64,000 nt of DNA, from the NCBI GenBank assembly GCA_003279605.1, contig QCHF01000002.1, positions 149,088 to 213,087 on the forward strand. Direction: 5' to 3'. Below the pieces are notes generated by a model. It saw only the letters and a program-made list of their open reading frames with translations, made no database searches and was not told the origin of the DNA. Below are positions 44,481 through 52,858 of this stretch, in pieces; position 1 is the first letter of the stretch; every line of letters begins with the position of its first letter. This DNA is from SAR86 cluster bacterium AG-390-O18 (GTDB lineage: Bacteria > Pseudomonadota > Gammaproteobacteria > Magnimaribacterales > AG-339-G14). The position numbers were made by a program, and so were the translations under genes.

Positions 44481-45686
44481 ATGTCTGAAACTGAAAAAAA
44501 AGTATTTTATGCAGAAGCAAATTATTCTGAAGAAGAAATAAATGCAGTTTTAAAAGTTCTAAATGAAAATAGATTAGCCTTGATGGCGGGCTCTAATGTA
44601 AAAGAGCTCGAGAAAAAAGTAGCGAAACTTTTTAATAAAGAATTTGGGCTGATGGTAAATAGCGGATCGTCTGCAAATCTTTTAGCAGTCCAATCATTGG
44701 AATTAAAAGAGGGTTCAAAAGTTATTACGCCCGCGCTAACCTTTTCAACCACCATCTCTCCTTTGGTACAAAGTAATTTAATTCCCTTTTTTGTAGACGT
44801 AGAAAAAGAAACTCTTCAAATTGACACGAAAAAAATGAAGGAAATGCCTTTGGAGGATGTATCTGCTATATGTGTGCCTAACTTGATTGGCAATATTGCA
44901 AATTGGAATGAAATATACAATTTTGCCTCTGAAAATAATCTAAAAGTAATAGAAGACTCAGCAGACACAATTGGCTATGAATACAAAAGTGACTTTGAGA
45001 ATTGGGCTGATGTAACAACCACAAGCTTTTATGCCTCGCATGTTGTAACCGGAGCTGGATTTGGCGGAATGGTTTGTTTTAATGAGAAAAAAAATTATGA
45101 ACTTGGATTGTCTCTCAGAGGATGGGGAAGAAGATCCTCTTTGTACGGAGAATCTGAAGACTATGAAAGAAGATTCAGTGCAAAAATTGATGGCCTAGAT
45201 TACGATGACAAATATATTTTTGATGATATTGCTTACAATTTTTTACCTTCGGAAATCTCAGCTGCTTTTGCGCTAATTCAAATAAATAAACTTGGTCAAA
45301 ATGTCAAAAACCGATTAGATAATTATAATTATCTCAAAAAAGGTCTTGAAAAATCGTCAAATTTTTATGTTCCCTCTTCTTATGAGAACGCAAAAACAGG
45401 ATGGCTTGCGTTCCCTGTAATTTTTCAAAATGAACTTGCAGATAAAAGAAAAGACATTCAAATATTTTTAGAAAAAGCTGGAATACAAACTAGAACTATA
45501 TTTACTGGAAATATTTTGAGACAGCCTGTTGCTAAGAAATTCAAATGGGAGAGTTTTGAAGACTTTCATGTAAGTGACGAAATCATGAAATCTGGAATTC
45601 TTTTAGGTTGTCATAATAGACAAACAAAAGAAAAACTTGATTACACTTTAGAAAAGCTATTTGAAGCAGAAAGTTGTCTGAAATAA
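44481..45686 (+). CDS. DegT-fold sugar 3-dehydratase (RfbH/ColD-like), His in place of PLP Lys
   Basis: 401 aa PLP/PMP fold-type I protein. The Schiff-base Lys of sugar aminotransferases is replaced by His187 in TTSFYASHVVT, as in RfbH/E1 and ColD. Other RfbH-like stretches are VNSGSSANLLAVQSL, SLRGWGR, DDKYIFDDIAYNF and GIQTRTIFTGNILRQP. The four Cys that bind the [2Fe-2S] cluster in E1/RfbH are missing: residues 215-231 hold no Cys, and only Cys131 and Cys199 are present. That suggests ColD-like, cluster-free C-3 deoxygenation of a nucleotide-4-keto-6-deoxyhexose. It heads the deoxysugar locus after a 144-base AT-rich gap that holds no gene. Confidence 0.82.
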   Translation: MSETEKKVFYAEANYSEEEINAVLKVLNENRLALMAGSNVKELEKKVAKLFNKEFGLMVNSGSSANLLAVQSLELKEGSKVITPALTFSTTISPLVQSNLIPFFVDVEKETLQIDTKKMKEMPLEDVSAICVPNLIGNIANWNEIYNFASENNLKVIEDSADTIGYEYKSDFENWADVTTTSFYASHVVTGAGFGGMVCFNEKKNYELGLSLRGWGRRSSLYGESEDYERRFSAKIDGLDYDDKYIFDDIAYNFLPSEISAAFALIQINKLGQNVKNRLDNYNYLKKGLEKSSNFYVPSSYENAKTGWLAFPVIFQNELADKRKDIQIFLEKAGIQTRTIFTGNILRQPVAKKFKWESFEDFHVSDEIMKSGILLGCHNRQTKEKLDYTLEKLFEAESCLK

Positions 45687-46492
45687 TTCATACCACCGGA
45701 ATAACCGGCTTTATCGGAAAAAACCTTCTTCCGCTTTTGTTAAAAAAATACAAAAAGGTCATAAACCATAACAGGAAATCTAAAAAAACTAGATATACTC
45801 TTCATACCTCAGATGGAAAAGAAGAAATTAATTTTTGCGATCCCTCGCCTGTTCTTCTTCATTTAGCAACCAACTATAATCCAAATCCTAAAAGCATTGA
45901 GGAAGAAAAAGAAATAAGAGAGGCAAACTATTTATTTCCAAAAAATATTGCTGCTAATTTCAGCAAGGTCATTTCTATATGCAGTTATCAACAGCTTTTA
46001 GATGCAAAGTATCAAAATTTGTATTCAGAAACTAAAACGGAATTTAATGAATGGTGTCAATCCAAGGTTGATCAATTTATAAAAATTTATCTTTTTGATT
46101 CTTTTGGCTATGGGGATACAAGAAATAAAGTTGTAGATGTATTTATTAAAAATTCTATTGCATCAAAAGATTTATTTGTCCCTGAAACTAATGTGGAAAT
46201 TAATCTTACTGAGGTTTCTGAGATTGCAAATGGAATTATTAAATCTATAGATTTTCCTAGCGGAAGTTATTCTTTAAAATCGGAAAATAATATAGCTCTT
46301 TTAGAGCTCGCCAGAAAATTAATTGAATTTACTAAATCGAACTCTAAAATTATTGAGAAAGGGAAAATAGTCAATTTAATAAGTAAAATATACAACGAAC
46401 CTGAAAATATTTATGAAAGTATTAATAATCTTTCTTTTGATGACCAACTGAGAAATAGGATAGATGAAATTAAAAAAACCGAAGGTCTTTAA
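45674..46492 (+). CDS. NAD-dependent epimerase/dehydratase (extended SDR), possible sugar 4-ketoreductase
   Basis: 272 aa. Rossmann GITGFIGKNLL at residues 9-19, and the SDR catalytic Tyr-x-x-x-Lys in NLYSETKTEFNEW. It starts at TTG inside the dehydratase gene with a 13-base overlap; no ATG is available before the nucleotide-binding motif. The sequence is divergent and short for the family. Position suggests reduction of a keto-deoxysugar nucleotide. Confident as an SDR, weak on substrate. Confidence 0.75.
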   Translation: MSEIIHTTGITGFIGKNLLPLLLKKYKKVINHNRKSKKTRYTLHTSDGKEEINFCDPSPVLLHLATNYNPNPKSIEEEKEIREANYLFPKNIAANFSKVISICSYQQLLDAKYQNLYSETKTEFNEWCQSKVDQFIKIYLFDSFGYGDTRNKVVDVFIKNSIASKDLFVPETNVEINLTEVSEIANGIIKSIDFPSGSYSLKSENNIALLELARKLIEFTKSNSKIIEKGKIVNLISKIYNEPENIYESINNLSFDDQLRNRIDEIKKTEGL

Positions 46493-46973
46493 GAAATACT
46501 TCAATTCCTTTCTTGATTCAAGAGGATTTCTTTCAGCTATAGATCTTGAGAATTTAGAAAAAAAACTTCAAATTAAATATAAATATCAATTAGTTTCCTT
46601 AAGTGAAAAAAAATATACCTTCAGAGGATTTCACTTTCAGAAAAAACCTAAAGCCCAAAATAAATTAGTAATTGTGCATAGCGGTAAAATCCTAGATTTT
46701 GTCGTTCAAATTGACTCGCCTTTAAGCTCTCAGGTTAAAAGTTTTGAATTATCAGCCGGAGACGTTATAGCCATCCCACATGATTATGCTCATGGATTTT
46801 TATCTTTAACGAATAATGTAATTATTCAATATTTATTGGACAATAAATTTTCTGCCAAAAGCTATAGCGGTTTTAACGCTAATTCTTTTATTAAGGAGAA
46901 GTTCCCTAACAGAAAAATAACTATATCCAAGAAAGATAAAAGCTTGAAAGACAAAATTTTGATAGACGATTAA
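46464..46973 (+). CDS. RmlC-like dTDP-sugar 3,5-epimerase family protein
   Basis: 169 aa cupin. Catalytic-type His57 in FRGFHFQ, and a second family His in IPHDYAHGF near residue 110. The C-terminus diverges from RmlC: the usual W-(N/D)-D segment is replaced by [11 protein letters not shown], so the His-Asp dyad may be altered and the epimerisation different, possibly C-5 only. It starts inside the SDR gene and shares its stop with rmlA (TTAA). Confidence 0.78.
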   Translation: MKLKKPKVFKKYFNSFLDSRGFLSAIDLENLEKKLQIKYKYQLVSLSEKKYTFRGFHFQKKPKAQNKLVIVHSGKILDFVVQIDSPLSSQVKSFELSAGDVIAIPHDYAHGFLSLTNNVIIQYLLDNKFSAKSYSGFNANSFIKEKFPNRKITISKKDKSLKDKILIDD

Positions 46974-47848
46974 TCGTTCAATAAATTGAGCAAGTATTGT
47001 CCGTAATAATTCTTTAATAAAGGCTGAGCTAAATCTTCTAAATCTTTTTTGCTTATCAACTTTCCTTTAAAAGCTATTTCTTCAGGACAACAAATCATTT
47101 GTCCCTGCCTTTTTTGAATAGTTTCTATAAAAGAACTCGCCTCAAGAAGGCTCTCATGTGTTCCAGTATCAAGCCAAGCAAATCCTCTATCTAAAAGTTC
47201 AACTCTTAAAGTTCCTTGATCAAGATAATGCTTATTAACATCAGTAATTTCTAATTCTCCTCGTTTTGAAGGCTTTAATGATTTTGCTATATCAACTACT
47301 GAGCTATCATAAAAATAAAGTCCAGTTATGACAAAGTTGCTTTTGGGTTTTTTGGGTTTCTCTTCAATACTTAGTGCTTTTTGTTGACTATCTATCTCTA
47401 CTACTCCGTATCTTTCTGGATCATTTACATGGTATGCAAATACGGTAGGCTCCGATTGAGAAGAAACAGACAAAAGTTTATGTTCAAGTTCAGAGCCAAA
47501 AAATAAATTATCTCCCAAAATAAGGGCGCAGTTTTCACCAGAAATAAACTTTTCTGAAATTATGAAAGCTTGAGCTATTCCTTCAGGTTTTTTTTGAATT
47601 TCGTAGGAAATGTCTATGCCCCATTGATTCCCATTTCCCAATAATTCCACAAACTTATCGTTATCTTCAGGCGTTGTAATTATTAGGATGTCTCTTATTC
47701 CTGCAAGCATTAAAGTACTTATTGGATAGTAGATCATGGGCTTATCATAGACAGGTAATAATTGCTTAGAGATGCTTTTCGTAATCGGATATAAACGAGT
47801 ACCCGAGCCTCCGGCTAAGATAATTCCTTTTCTATTCTCTTTGCTCAT
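46970..47848 (-). CDS. rmlA: Glucose-1-phosphate thymidylyltransferase
   Basis: 292 aa, typical length. Nucleotide-binding [34 protein letters not shown] with the metal Asp, [20 protein letters not shown], and [10 protein letters not shown]. It makes dTDP-glucose, the substrate for RmlB. It is transcribed after rmlB and converges with the RmlC-like gene. Confidence 0.95.
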   Translation of the reverse strand: MSKENRKGIILAGGSGTRLYPITKSISKQLLPVYDKPMIYYPISTLMLAGIRDILIITTPEDNDKFVELLGNGNQWGIDISYEIQKKPEGIAQAFIISEKFISGENCALILGDNLFFGSELEHKLLSVSSQSEPTVFAYHVNDPERYGVVEIDSQQKALSIEEKPKKPKSNFVITGLYFYDSSVVDIAKSLKPSKRGELEITDVNKHYLDQGTLRVELLDRGFAWLDTGTHESLLEASSFIETIQKRQGQMICCPEEIAFKGKLISKKDLEDLAQPLLKNYYGQYLLNLLND

Positions 47849-47854
47849 AGGTTT

Positions 47855-48853
47855 CTACTCTAGAATATTTAGATACCACTCTACTGTTTTTTTCAATCCT
47901 GATTCAAAGTTTTCTTTTGGAGTCCAATTAAGTTCTTTTTCAATTTTTGAAATATTAAGCCCGTATCTATAATCATGTCCTAATCTATCATCAACAAAAG
48001 TGATTAATTCGTGATAAGAATCACCATCTTTTTTAGGTCTTAACTCATCCATCAAATTACATACTTTTTTGACAACTTCGATATTTTTTATTTCGTTTTT
48101 TCCTCCAATGTTGTAAGTTTCTCCATTAATTCCTTTTTCGAGAACAACTGTTAGAGCATCGCAATGGTCTTCAACAAATAGCCAATCTCTTATATTTAAT
48201 CCATCCCCATAAATAGGTAATTGTTTATTTTCTAAACAATTATGGATTAATAATGGAATTAATTTTTCCTTGTGTTGGAAAGGACCATAGTTATTTGTGC
48301 AGTTTGTAGTAATGGCAGGCAAACCATATGTCTCATGCCAAGCTCGCACTAAATGATCTCCTGATGCTTTTGATGCTGAATAAGGACTATTTGGGAAATA
48401 GGCGCTGTCTTCAGAAGATTGCGGATCAGAATCCAAGAGCGAACCGTAAACTTCATCCGTTGATATTTGAATATATTTAAAATTATCTTTTTTAGATTGT
48501 TCTAGTTTATAAAAAAAATCAAAAGATGCTTTAAGTAGAATGTGAGTTCCAATTATATTCGTTGATATAAATTCATTAGAATCAGCTATAGACCTGTCAA
48601 CGTGGGATTCAGCAGCAAAGTTAATTACAGCTTGAGGCTGGTATTTTTTTAAAAGGGAAGAAACTAGGGAAAAGTCTTCAATAGAACCTTTCTCGAAAAA
48701 GTAATTTTTGTTATCTTTAATTGAATCTAAATTTTTTTGATTTGCAGCATAGGTAAGATTGTCTAAATTTACTATAGGCAAGTCATTTTTTTGAAGCCAT
48801 TTGATAATAAAGTTAGCTCCTATAAAACCACATCCGCCTGTAACTAAAATCAT
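47855..48853 (-). CDS. rmlB: dTDP-glucose 4,6-dehydratase
   Basis: 332 aa extended SDR. NAD-binding VTGGCGFIGANFI, NFAAESHVDRSI, the catalytic Thr-Asp-Glu in STDEVYG and Tyr-Lys in SPYSASKASGDHLV, and NNYGPFQHKEKLIPL. It makes dTDP-4-keto-6-deoxyglucose, a probable precursor for the dehydratase, SDR and cupin coded nearby. It lies 6 bases before rmlA. No rmlD is present. Confidence 0.95.
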   Translation of the reverse strand: MILVTGGCGFIGANFIIKWLQKNDLPIVNLDNLTYAANQKNLDSIKDNKNYFFEKGSIEDFSLVSSLLKKYQPQAVINFAAESHVDRSIADSNEFISTNIIGTHILLKASFDFFYKLEQSKKDNFKYIQISTDEVYGSLLDSDPQSSEDSAYFPNSPYSASKASGDHLVRAWHETYGLPAITTNCTNNYGPFQHKEKLIPLLIHNCLENKQLPIYGDGLNIRDWLFVEDHCDALTVVLEKGINGETYNIGGKNEIKNIEVVKKVCNLMDELRPKKDGDSYHELITFVDDRLGHDYRYGLNISKIEKELNWTPKENFESGLKKTVEWYLNILE

Positions 48854-48855
48854 CT

Positions 48856-49689
48856 TTAACTCTTGTTGAGACCGCTCAGGACTCCTTGATAGAAGGCAAA
48901 ATACTTATATCTTTTTCTTTTAGAAAATAACATTTGCAATGAAAATAATTGGATTAATGCTAGAAATAAGCACTTAAAACGATAGTTTTTAATCATATGT
49001 TTTTTCATAGCATAAACCCTTGATCTACCCATGTGAAATCCTTTTAGTTTTGCAATCTCTGGACTCCTTAAGGAAGAATTACCTCCGACGTGAATGATAG
49101 ATGTATCAGGACAATAAATTAAAGGACCAATTTCATTTTTAAGCCTTAAAGATAAGTCATCATCTTCGTGATAAAGAAAAATTCTTTCATCAAAGCCTCC
49201 AACTCTAATAAAAATCTCTTTTTTAATAAAAATAGCAGCGCCTCCCATTACTGGAATTTCGCTTACTTTGCTTGGATGAGTTTTTAACCATTTATTTTTG
49301 TCTAATAATATTGAACGTCTTTTAAAGCTCTCTGTTTTTTTTTGATTTAATATTTTTGGAGTAAAAGCAGAAGCTTCAGGCATCTTTTCCGATAATTCTA
49401 AAAGCTTAATAACAGTATTATTTTCAAAAACAGTATCTGGATTAACAATAAAAACATAATCTTTTCTGGCTGCTTTTACCCCAATATTGCATGCTGAACC
49501 AAAACCTTTATTTTCAGAATTCAAAATTTCAGAAAAATTTCTTATTTCTTTTATTTTTTTAGGTAAAGGAGAATCGTTATTTACAATAATTGTTTCGCAT
49601 TCTAAAGGAATTGATGGCAGTAAATTTGAAAGTGCTTCTTCGCTTCTAAAACTTACAATTACTATTGATACGTTTGAACAATCAAGCAC
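48856..49689 (-). CDS. Family 2 glycosyltransferase (rhamnosyltransferase-like)
   Basis: 277 aa GT-A fold. N-terminal VSIVIVSFRSEEAL, NKGFGSACNIGVKAA and the DxD-like metal segment VNPDTVFENN. The acceptor part has GGAAIFIKKEIFIRVGGFDE and LYHEDDDLSLRL, a pattern typical of dTDP-rhamnose-type transferases. It has a short hydrophobic C-terminal segment. It is upstream of rmlB with a 2-base gap and probably uses the sugar made by this locus. Confidence 0.88.
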   Translation of the reverse strand: MLDCSNVSIVIVSFRSEEALSNLLPSIPLECETIIVNNDSPLPKKIKEIRNFSEILNSENKGFGSACNIGVKAARKDYVFIVNPDTVFENNTVIKLLELSEKMPEASAFTPKILNQKKTESFKRRSILLDKNKWLKTHPSKVSEIPVMGGAAIFIKKEIFIRVGGFDERIFLYHEDDDLSLRLKNEIGPLIYCPDTSIIHVGGNSSLRSPEIAKLKGFHMGRSRVYAMKKHMIKNYRFKCLFLALIQLFSLQMLFSKRKRYKYFAFYQGVLSGLNKS

Positions 49690-49697
49690 AAGTAAGC

Positions 49698-50381
49698 TTA
49701 AAATAAATATGGAATGAGTCTAGCTTTAACTTTTTTACAATAATCTTCATAACCTTCTAAATCATTAAGAAGAGTTTTTTCTTCAATGATTATTCTTGAT
49801 CTCAAAGCTAATGCTAAAAATATGAGGCTTAGTGAGAGAGACAAATAAGTTCCTAACCAAACATTTACTCCGGTTATAAAAAAAATAAAACCGGTATACA
49901 TTGGATGTCTAACCATAGAATAAATACCTGTATCTATAACCTTCTGGCCTCTTTCTTCTTGAATGTTGACAGTAGTTTCTGCAAACTCATTTGCATTCAT
50001 TGAGGCCATAACCAAAAGCATGCCAAAGATATAAAAACCCAAGCCAATATTTTTTATATTGCCATCAAAACTAGACGAAAGGTTTAAATGAAAAATATCC
50101 ATCGGCGCCAAAGAAAGACCTACAATAATTGCAGATAACATCAAGACTGTTGCCAGTCTGTCTTCTTTCGGCTGGGTCTTTGAATCGTAATTCATTCGAG
50201 CTTCTATACTTGCTGGTTTAACGATGAGCAAATATGCAGAGGCCAGAATAGTGATTAGAAAGTGAATGGATAAAAATAAAAGTGCGTCTGGCCAATTTAA
50301 GGTCAAGGCAGGTAAATATAAAAAAATACCTAACAATATGGTTTGAAAAAGTATCCCAAAGAAAGTTTTTACCCACAGCAT
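49698..50381 (-). CDS. Isoprenylcysteine carboxyl methyltransferase-family membrane protein
   Basis: 227 aa, about six membrane segments. The family signature is GIYSMVRHPMYTGFIFFITG near residue 155, followed by EEKTLLNDLEGYEDYCKKVKARLIP, here read as two adjoining motifs. Such proteins methylate lipids or prenyl-Cys, but many are uncharacterised. It opens the accessory minus-strand block and follows the hydrolase gene. Confidence 0.8.
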   Translation of the reverse strand: MLWVKTFFGILFQTILLGIFLYLPALTLNWPDALLFLSIHFLITILASAYLLIVKPASIEARMNYDSKTQPKEDRLATVLMLSAIIVGLSLAPMDIFHLNLSSSFDGNIKNIGLGFYIFGMLLVMASMNANEFAETTVNIQEERGQKVIDTGIYSMVRHPMYTGFIFFITGVNVWLGTYLSLSLSLIFLALALRSRIIIEEKTLLNDLEGYEDYCKKVKARLIPYLF

Positions 50382-50418
50382 TTTTATTCTCCTAAATCAT
50401 GTTAACAAATATTATTAG

Positions 50419-51255
50419 TTAGTTGTTTTTAACTAAAAAGTTTTCTACTGCCTTTGAAAAAATATCATTTTTATCGCCTGCCACCATGTGAGCTGCATTT
50501 CTAATTTCTTCAAATTCTGCATGAGAAACTACTTTTAAGAAATAATCTTTATCTTCTTCTGTTAAAACATCACTAAGCCCGCCTCTTATTAACAAAGTAG
50601 GAATATTTAAAAAATTAGCTGCGTCTTCTAAATGGCCAAAATATTCTTTTATATCTTGGCCTTGTCTTCCTTGAAGAAATTTTGGATCCCAATGCCAGTA
50701 AAACCTATCATCCTTTTTTCTTAGGTTTTTATGCAATCCACTTAAGTCTTCTGGTTTTTCTCTGTGAGGTAAAAAGTCAGATATATAATCCGCAGCTTCT
50801 TCTAAAGATGAAAATCCATTTTCGGCAGATCTCATAAAATCTACAATTCTGTCCGAACCATCTTGATTAGGATAAATGCCTATATCTACCATCGTAAGCG
50901 TTTTGCATAAACTTGAATAATCCGGATCTCCGGCTAAAGATAAGGATGTCATTCCTCCAAGGGAAGCGCCAACCAAATTTGCAGGCTTATCGTAATGTTT
51001 GATGATCGAGATCAAATCTTTTTTATGATCATGAATCTTGTAGTCTCCTGTTTCTGACCAAAAACTGTCTCCATGCCCTCTTAGATCATAAGTAATAACG
51101 TGAAAACCGTTTTTTGAAATATTTTCTGCTGCATTGTCCCAAGCGAATCTAGTCTGACCACCGCCATGCAAAAAAATTACTAGAGGATCAGATTCTTCAC
51201 CATAGATGGAGCCAGCAATATCATTACCATCAAAATTTTTGAAAACTTTAAACAT
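50419..51255 (-). CDS. Alpha/beta hydrolase
   Basis: 278 aa. Oxyanion segment FLHGGGQTRFAWDNAA, nucleophile Ser in LVGASLGGMTSL, acid Asp in the GLSDVLT stretch and His in RNAAHMVAG. Full catalytic triad. Substrate is unknown; an ester made by the Baeyer-Villiger-type enzyme at 52859 is one candidate. It lies 7 bases before the nitroreductase stop on the same transcript. Confidence 0.85.
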   Translation of the reverse strand: MFKVFKNFDGNDIAGSIYGEESDPLVIFLHGGGQTRFAWDNAAENISKNGFHVITYDLRGHGDSFWSETGDYKIHDHKKDLISIIKHYDKPANLVGASLGGMTSLSLAGDPDYSSLCKTLTMVDIGIYPNQDGSDRIVDFMRSAENGFSSLEEAADYISDFLPHREKPEDLSGLHKNLRKKDDRFYWHWDPKFLQGRQGQDIKEYFGHLEDAANFLNIPTLLIRGGLSDVLTEEDKDYFLKVVSHAEFEEIRNAAHMVAGDKNDIFSKAVENFLVKNN

Positions 51256-51262
51256 CTATGTG

Positions 51263-51823
51263 TTAGATCCACTGAGTTACAAATTCAGATGTATCCATTT
51301 CAGGAATCTTTTTTTGTTTTCCAGAAGCTGTACCTACGTAAAGATATCCGATTACTTTTTGATTTTCATTTAATTTGAGATACTTCGAAATTTTTTCATT
51401 AAGTGCAAAAACTCCTGTTCTCCACATACCAGCATAATTGAGAGCATTTAACGCGAGTAATATGTTTTCCGCAGCAGCCGCAGTAGAGAGCATTTGCTCT
51501 ATTTCGGGAACTTTTGGATGAGTCTTGATTTCAGAAATAAGAATGACAATCATCGGCGCGCGGAAAGGTGCCTCTCTATATTTTTGCAAAGTCGCATCGG
51601 TAATATTCTCGATGTTGTCCTTAGCAAAATCTACAAAAATAGATGAAAGCTTTTCTAGACCCTTGCCCGTTACTTGAATAAATCTTGAGGGTCTTTGCCA
51701 AGCATGATCAGGAGCTCTTAATGCAGCCTGATAAATTATTTCCATTTCTTCTTCAGAAGGATAAGGCTTGGAAAGTTCTCTTGGAGAATTCCTGGTAAGA
51801 ATGTTTTTTAGAGCTTCATTCAT
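51263..51823 (-). CDS. Nitroreductase family protein (YdjA-like)
   Basis: 186 aa FMN-dependent single-domain nitroreductase. The N-terminal ILTRNSPRELSKPYPSEEEM and the FMN contact APDHAWQRPSRFIQVTG match the short YdjA branch, as do AAAAENILLALNALNYAGMW and the terminal strand IGYLYVGTA. Physiological substrate is unknown. It sits in the redox/detoxification block. Confidence 0.87.
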   Translation of the reverse strand: MNEALKNILTRNSPRELSKPYPSEEEMEIIYQAALRAPDHAWQRPSRFIQVTGKGLEKLSSIFVDFAKDNIENITDATLQKYREAPFRAPMIVILISEIKTHPKVPEIEQMLSTAAAAENILLALNALNYAGMWRTGVFALNEKISKYLKLNENQKVIGYLYVGTASGKQKKIPEMDTSEFVTQWI

Positions 51824-51829
51824 TTGGCT

Positions 51830-52429
51830 TTACTTTTCCTTATAGCCGGTCATTTTGTCCCATGCTTGAATTCTATATTCTGGAATTCCAGCCTCAATTA
51901 CATCATCACGAAATCTTTTATACGTATATGGATTCATAAGTTTTCTAGTATTAAAAATAAATACAGCCATCCCCCAAATGTTAAATAAAATACAAACAAC
52001 GAAAATTTCTATTCTTATGAGATTAGAAAATAGTAAAAACATAGTCACTGAAAGATAGGTTTCTGGTTTAGTTAGCAGCATTGCTATTGCCATTTTCCCA
52101 GGAGGCAAAATCATCCACAACAGCATCATGATTAGTGCGAGACCAATAAATAGCAATTCGATTTCAAATCTAGTTACTGCACCTTCCAAGATGCCATTTA
52201 AAGCAATAAAACCCAGAAAAAAACAAACTATGGCATGAAACTTATGCTGCATTTTGTCTTCCATGAATAAGTATGCATTCAATTTTCCATTCAGATTTGT
52301 CCAAGAAGGAAGTTTTCGAAAAAAATCATCAAAAATTTCAAATATGCCTAAACCCAAATAAACTATCACTTCCACCCAAAGGACTATCTTAAGGGCAAGT
52401 GTTAACTCAAAAAGTTCTGTGGAATTCAT
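51830..52429 (-). CDS. Multi-pass membrane protein, unknown
   Basis: 199 aa with about five hydrophobic segments and a soluble basic C-terminus (RFRDDVIEAGIPEYRIQAWD). A histidine lies in EDKMQHKFHAIVCFF. I recognise no named family. Spacing of 6 bases to the nitroreductase gene and 9 to the MAPEG gene places it firmly in this transcript. Confidence 0.65.
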   Translation of the reverse strand: MNSTELFELTLALKIVLWVEVIVYLGLGIFEIFDDFFRKLPSWTNLNGKLNAYLFMEDKMQHKFHAIVCFFLGFIALNGILEGAVTRFEIELLFIGLALIMMLLWMILPPGKMAIAMLLTKPETYLSVTMFLLFSNLIRIEIFVVCILFNIWGMAVFIFNTRKLMNPYTYKRFRDDVIEAGIPEYRIQAWDKMTGYKEK

Positions 52430-52438
52430 AAAAAGAGA

Positions 52439-52852
52439 CTAAATATTTAATCCAAAATTATTGGAAATTAACCAATTACCAGAAATAAACATGGCCCAAA
52501 TTGCCTGAGTTAATATTACTAACCAAGAAAATAAAATTCCCATTTGTCTAAAAATAATATTTCCTCCTCCAATCAAGGTATAGGCATGCGAAATTCTAGC
52601 TAAAATAAATACATCTCCAAATATTACAACTGCTAAATCAGGTATCTGGCCAATGATTTCAAGTGCAAAAGATAAAGCTAGAAAGAGAAGAGCATACTCA
52701 ATAAAATTTCCATGCGCTCTCTGAGCAGAAAGTAATTCTTCACTTTCTCCAGTACCCAGGCTAATTTGAGTTTTAAATCTCTGCCTGACAGTAAGAAAAG
52801 ATAACACAATTCCAAAGAAGCCCAACGCTCCTGCATAAAATAAACTTATCAT
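52439..52852 (-). CDS. MAPEG-family membrane protein
   Basis: 137 aa with four membrane helices. The helix-loop with RQRFKTQISLGTGESEELLSAQRAHGNFIEYALLF, present in sections, matches the MAPEG family signature (an Arg/Asn/Glu-rich loop before helix 2), as does ISHAYTLIGGG. Family members conjugate or reduce lipophilic electrophiles with glutathione. It is 6 bases from the monooxygenase gene. Confidence 0.85.
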   Translation of the reverse strand: MISLFYAGALGFFGIVLSFLTVRQRFKTQISLGTGESEELLSAQRAHGNFIEYALLFLALSFALEIIGQIPDLAVVIFGDVFILARISHAYTLIGGGNIIFRQMGILFSWLVILTQAIWAMFISGNWLISNNFGLNI

Positions 52853-52858
52853 TTAAAT

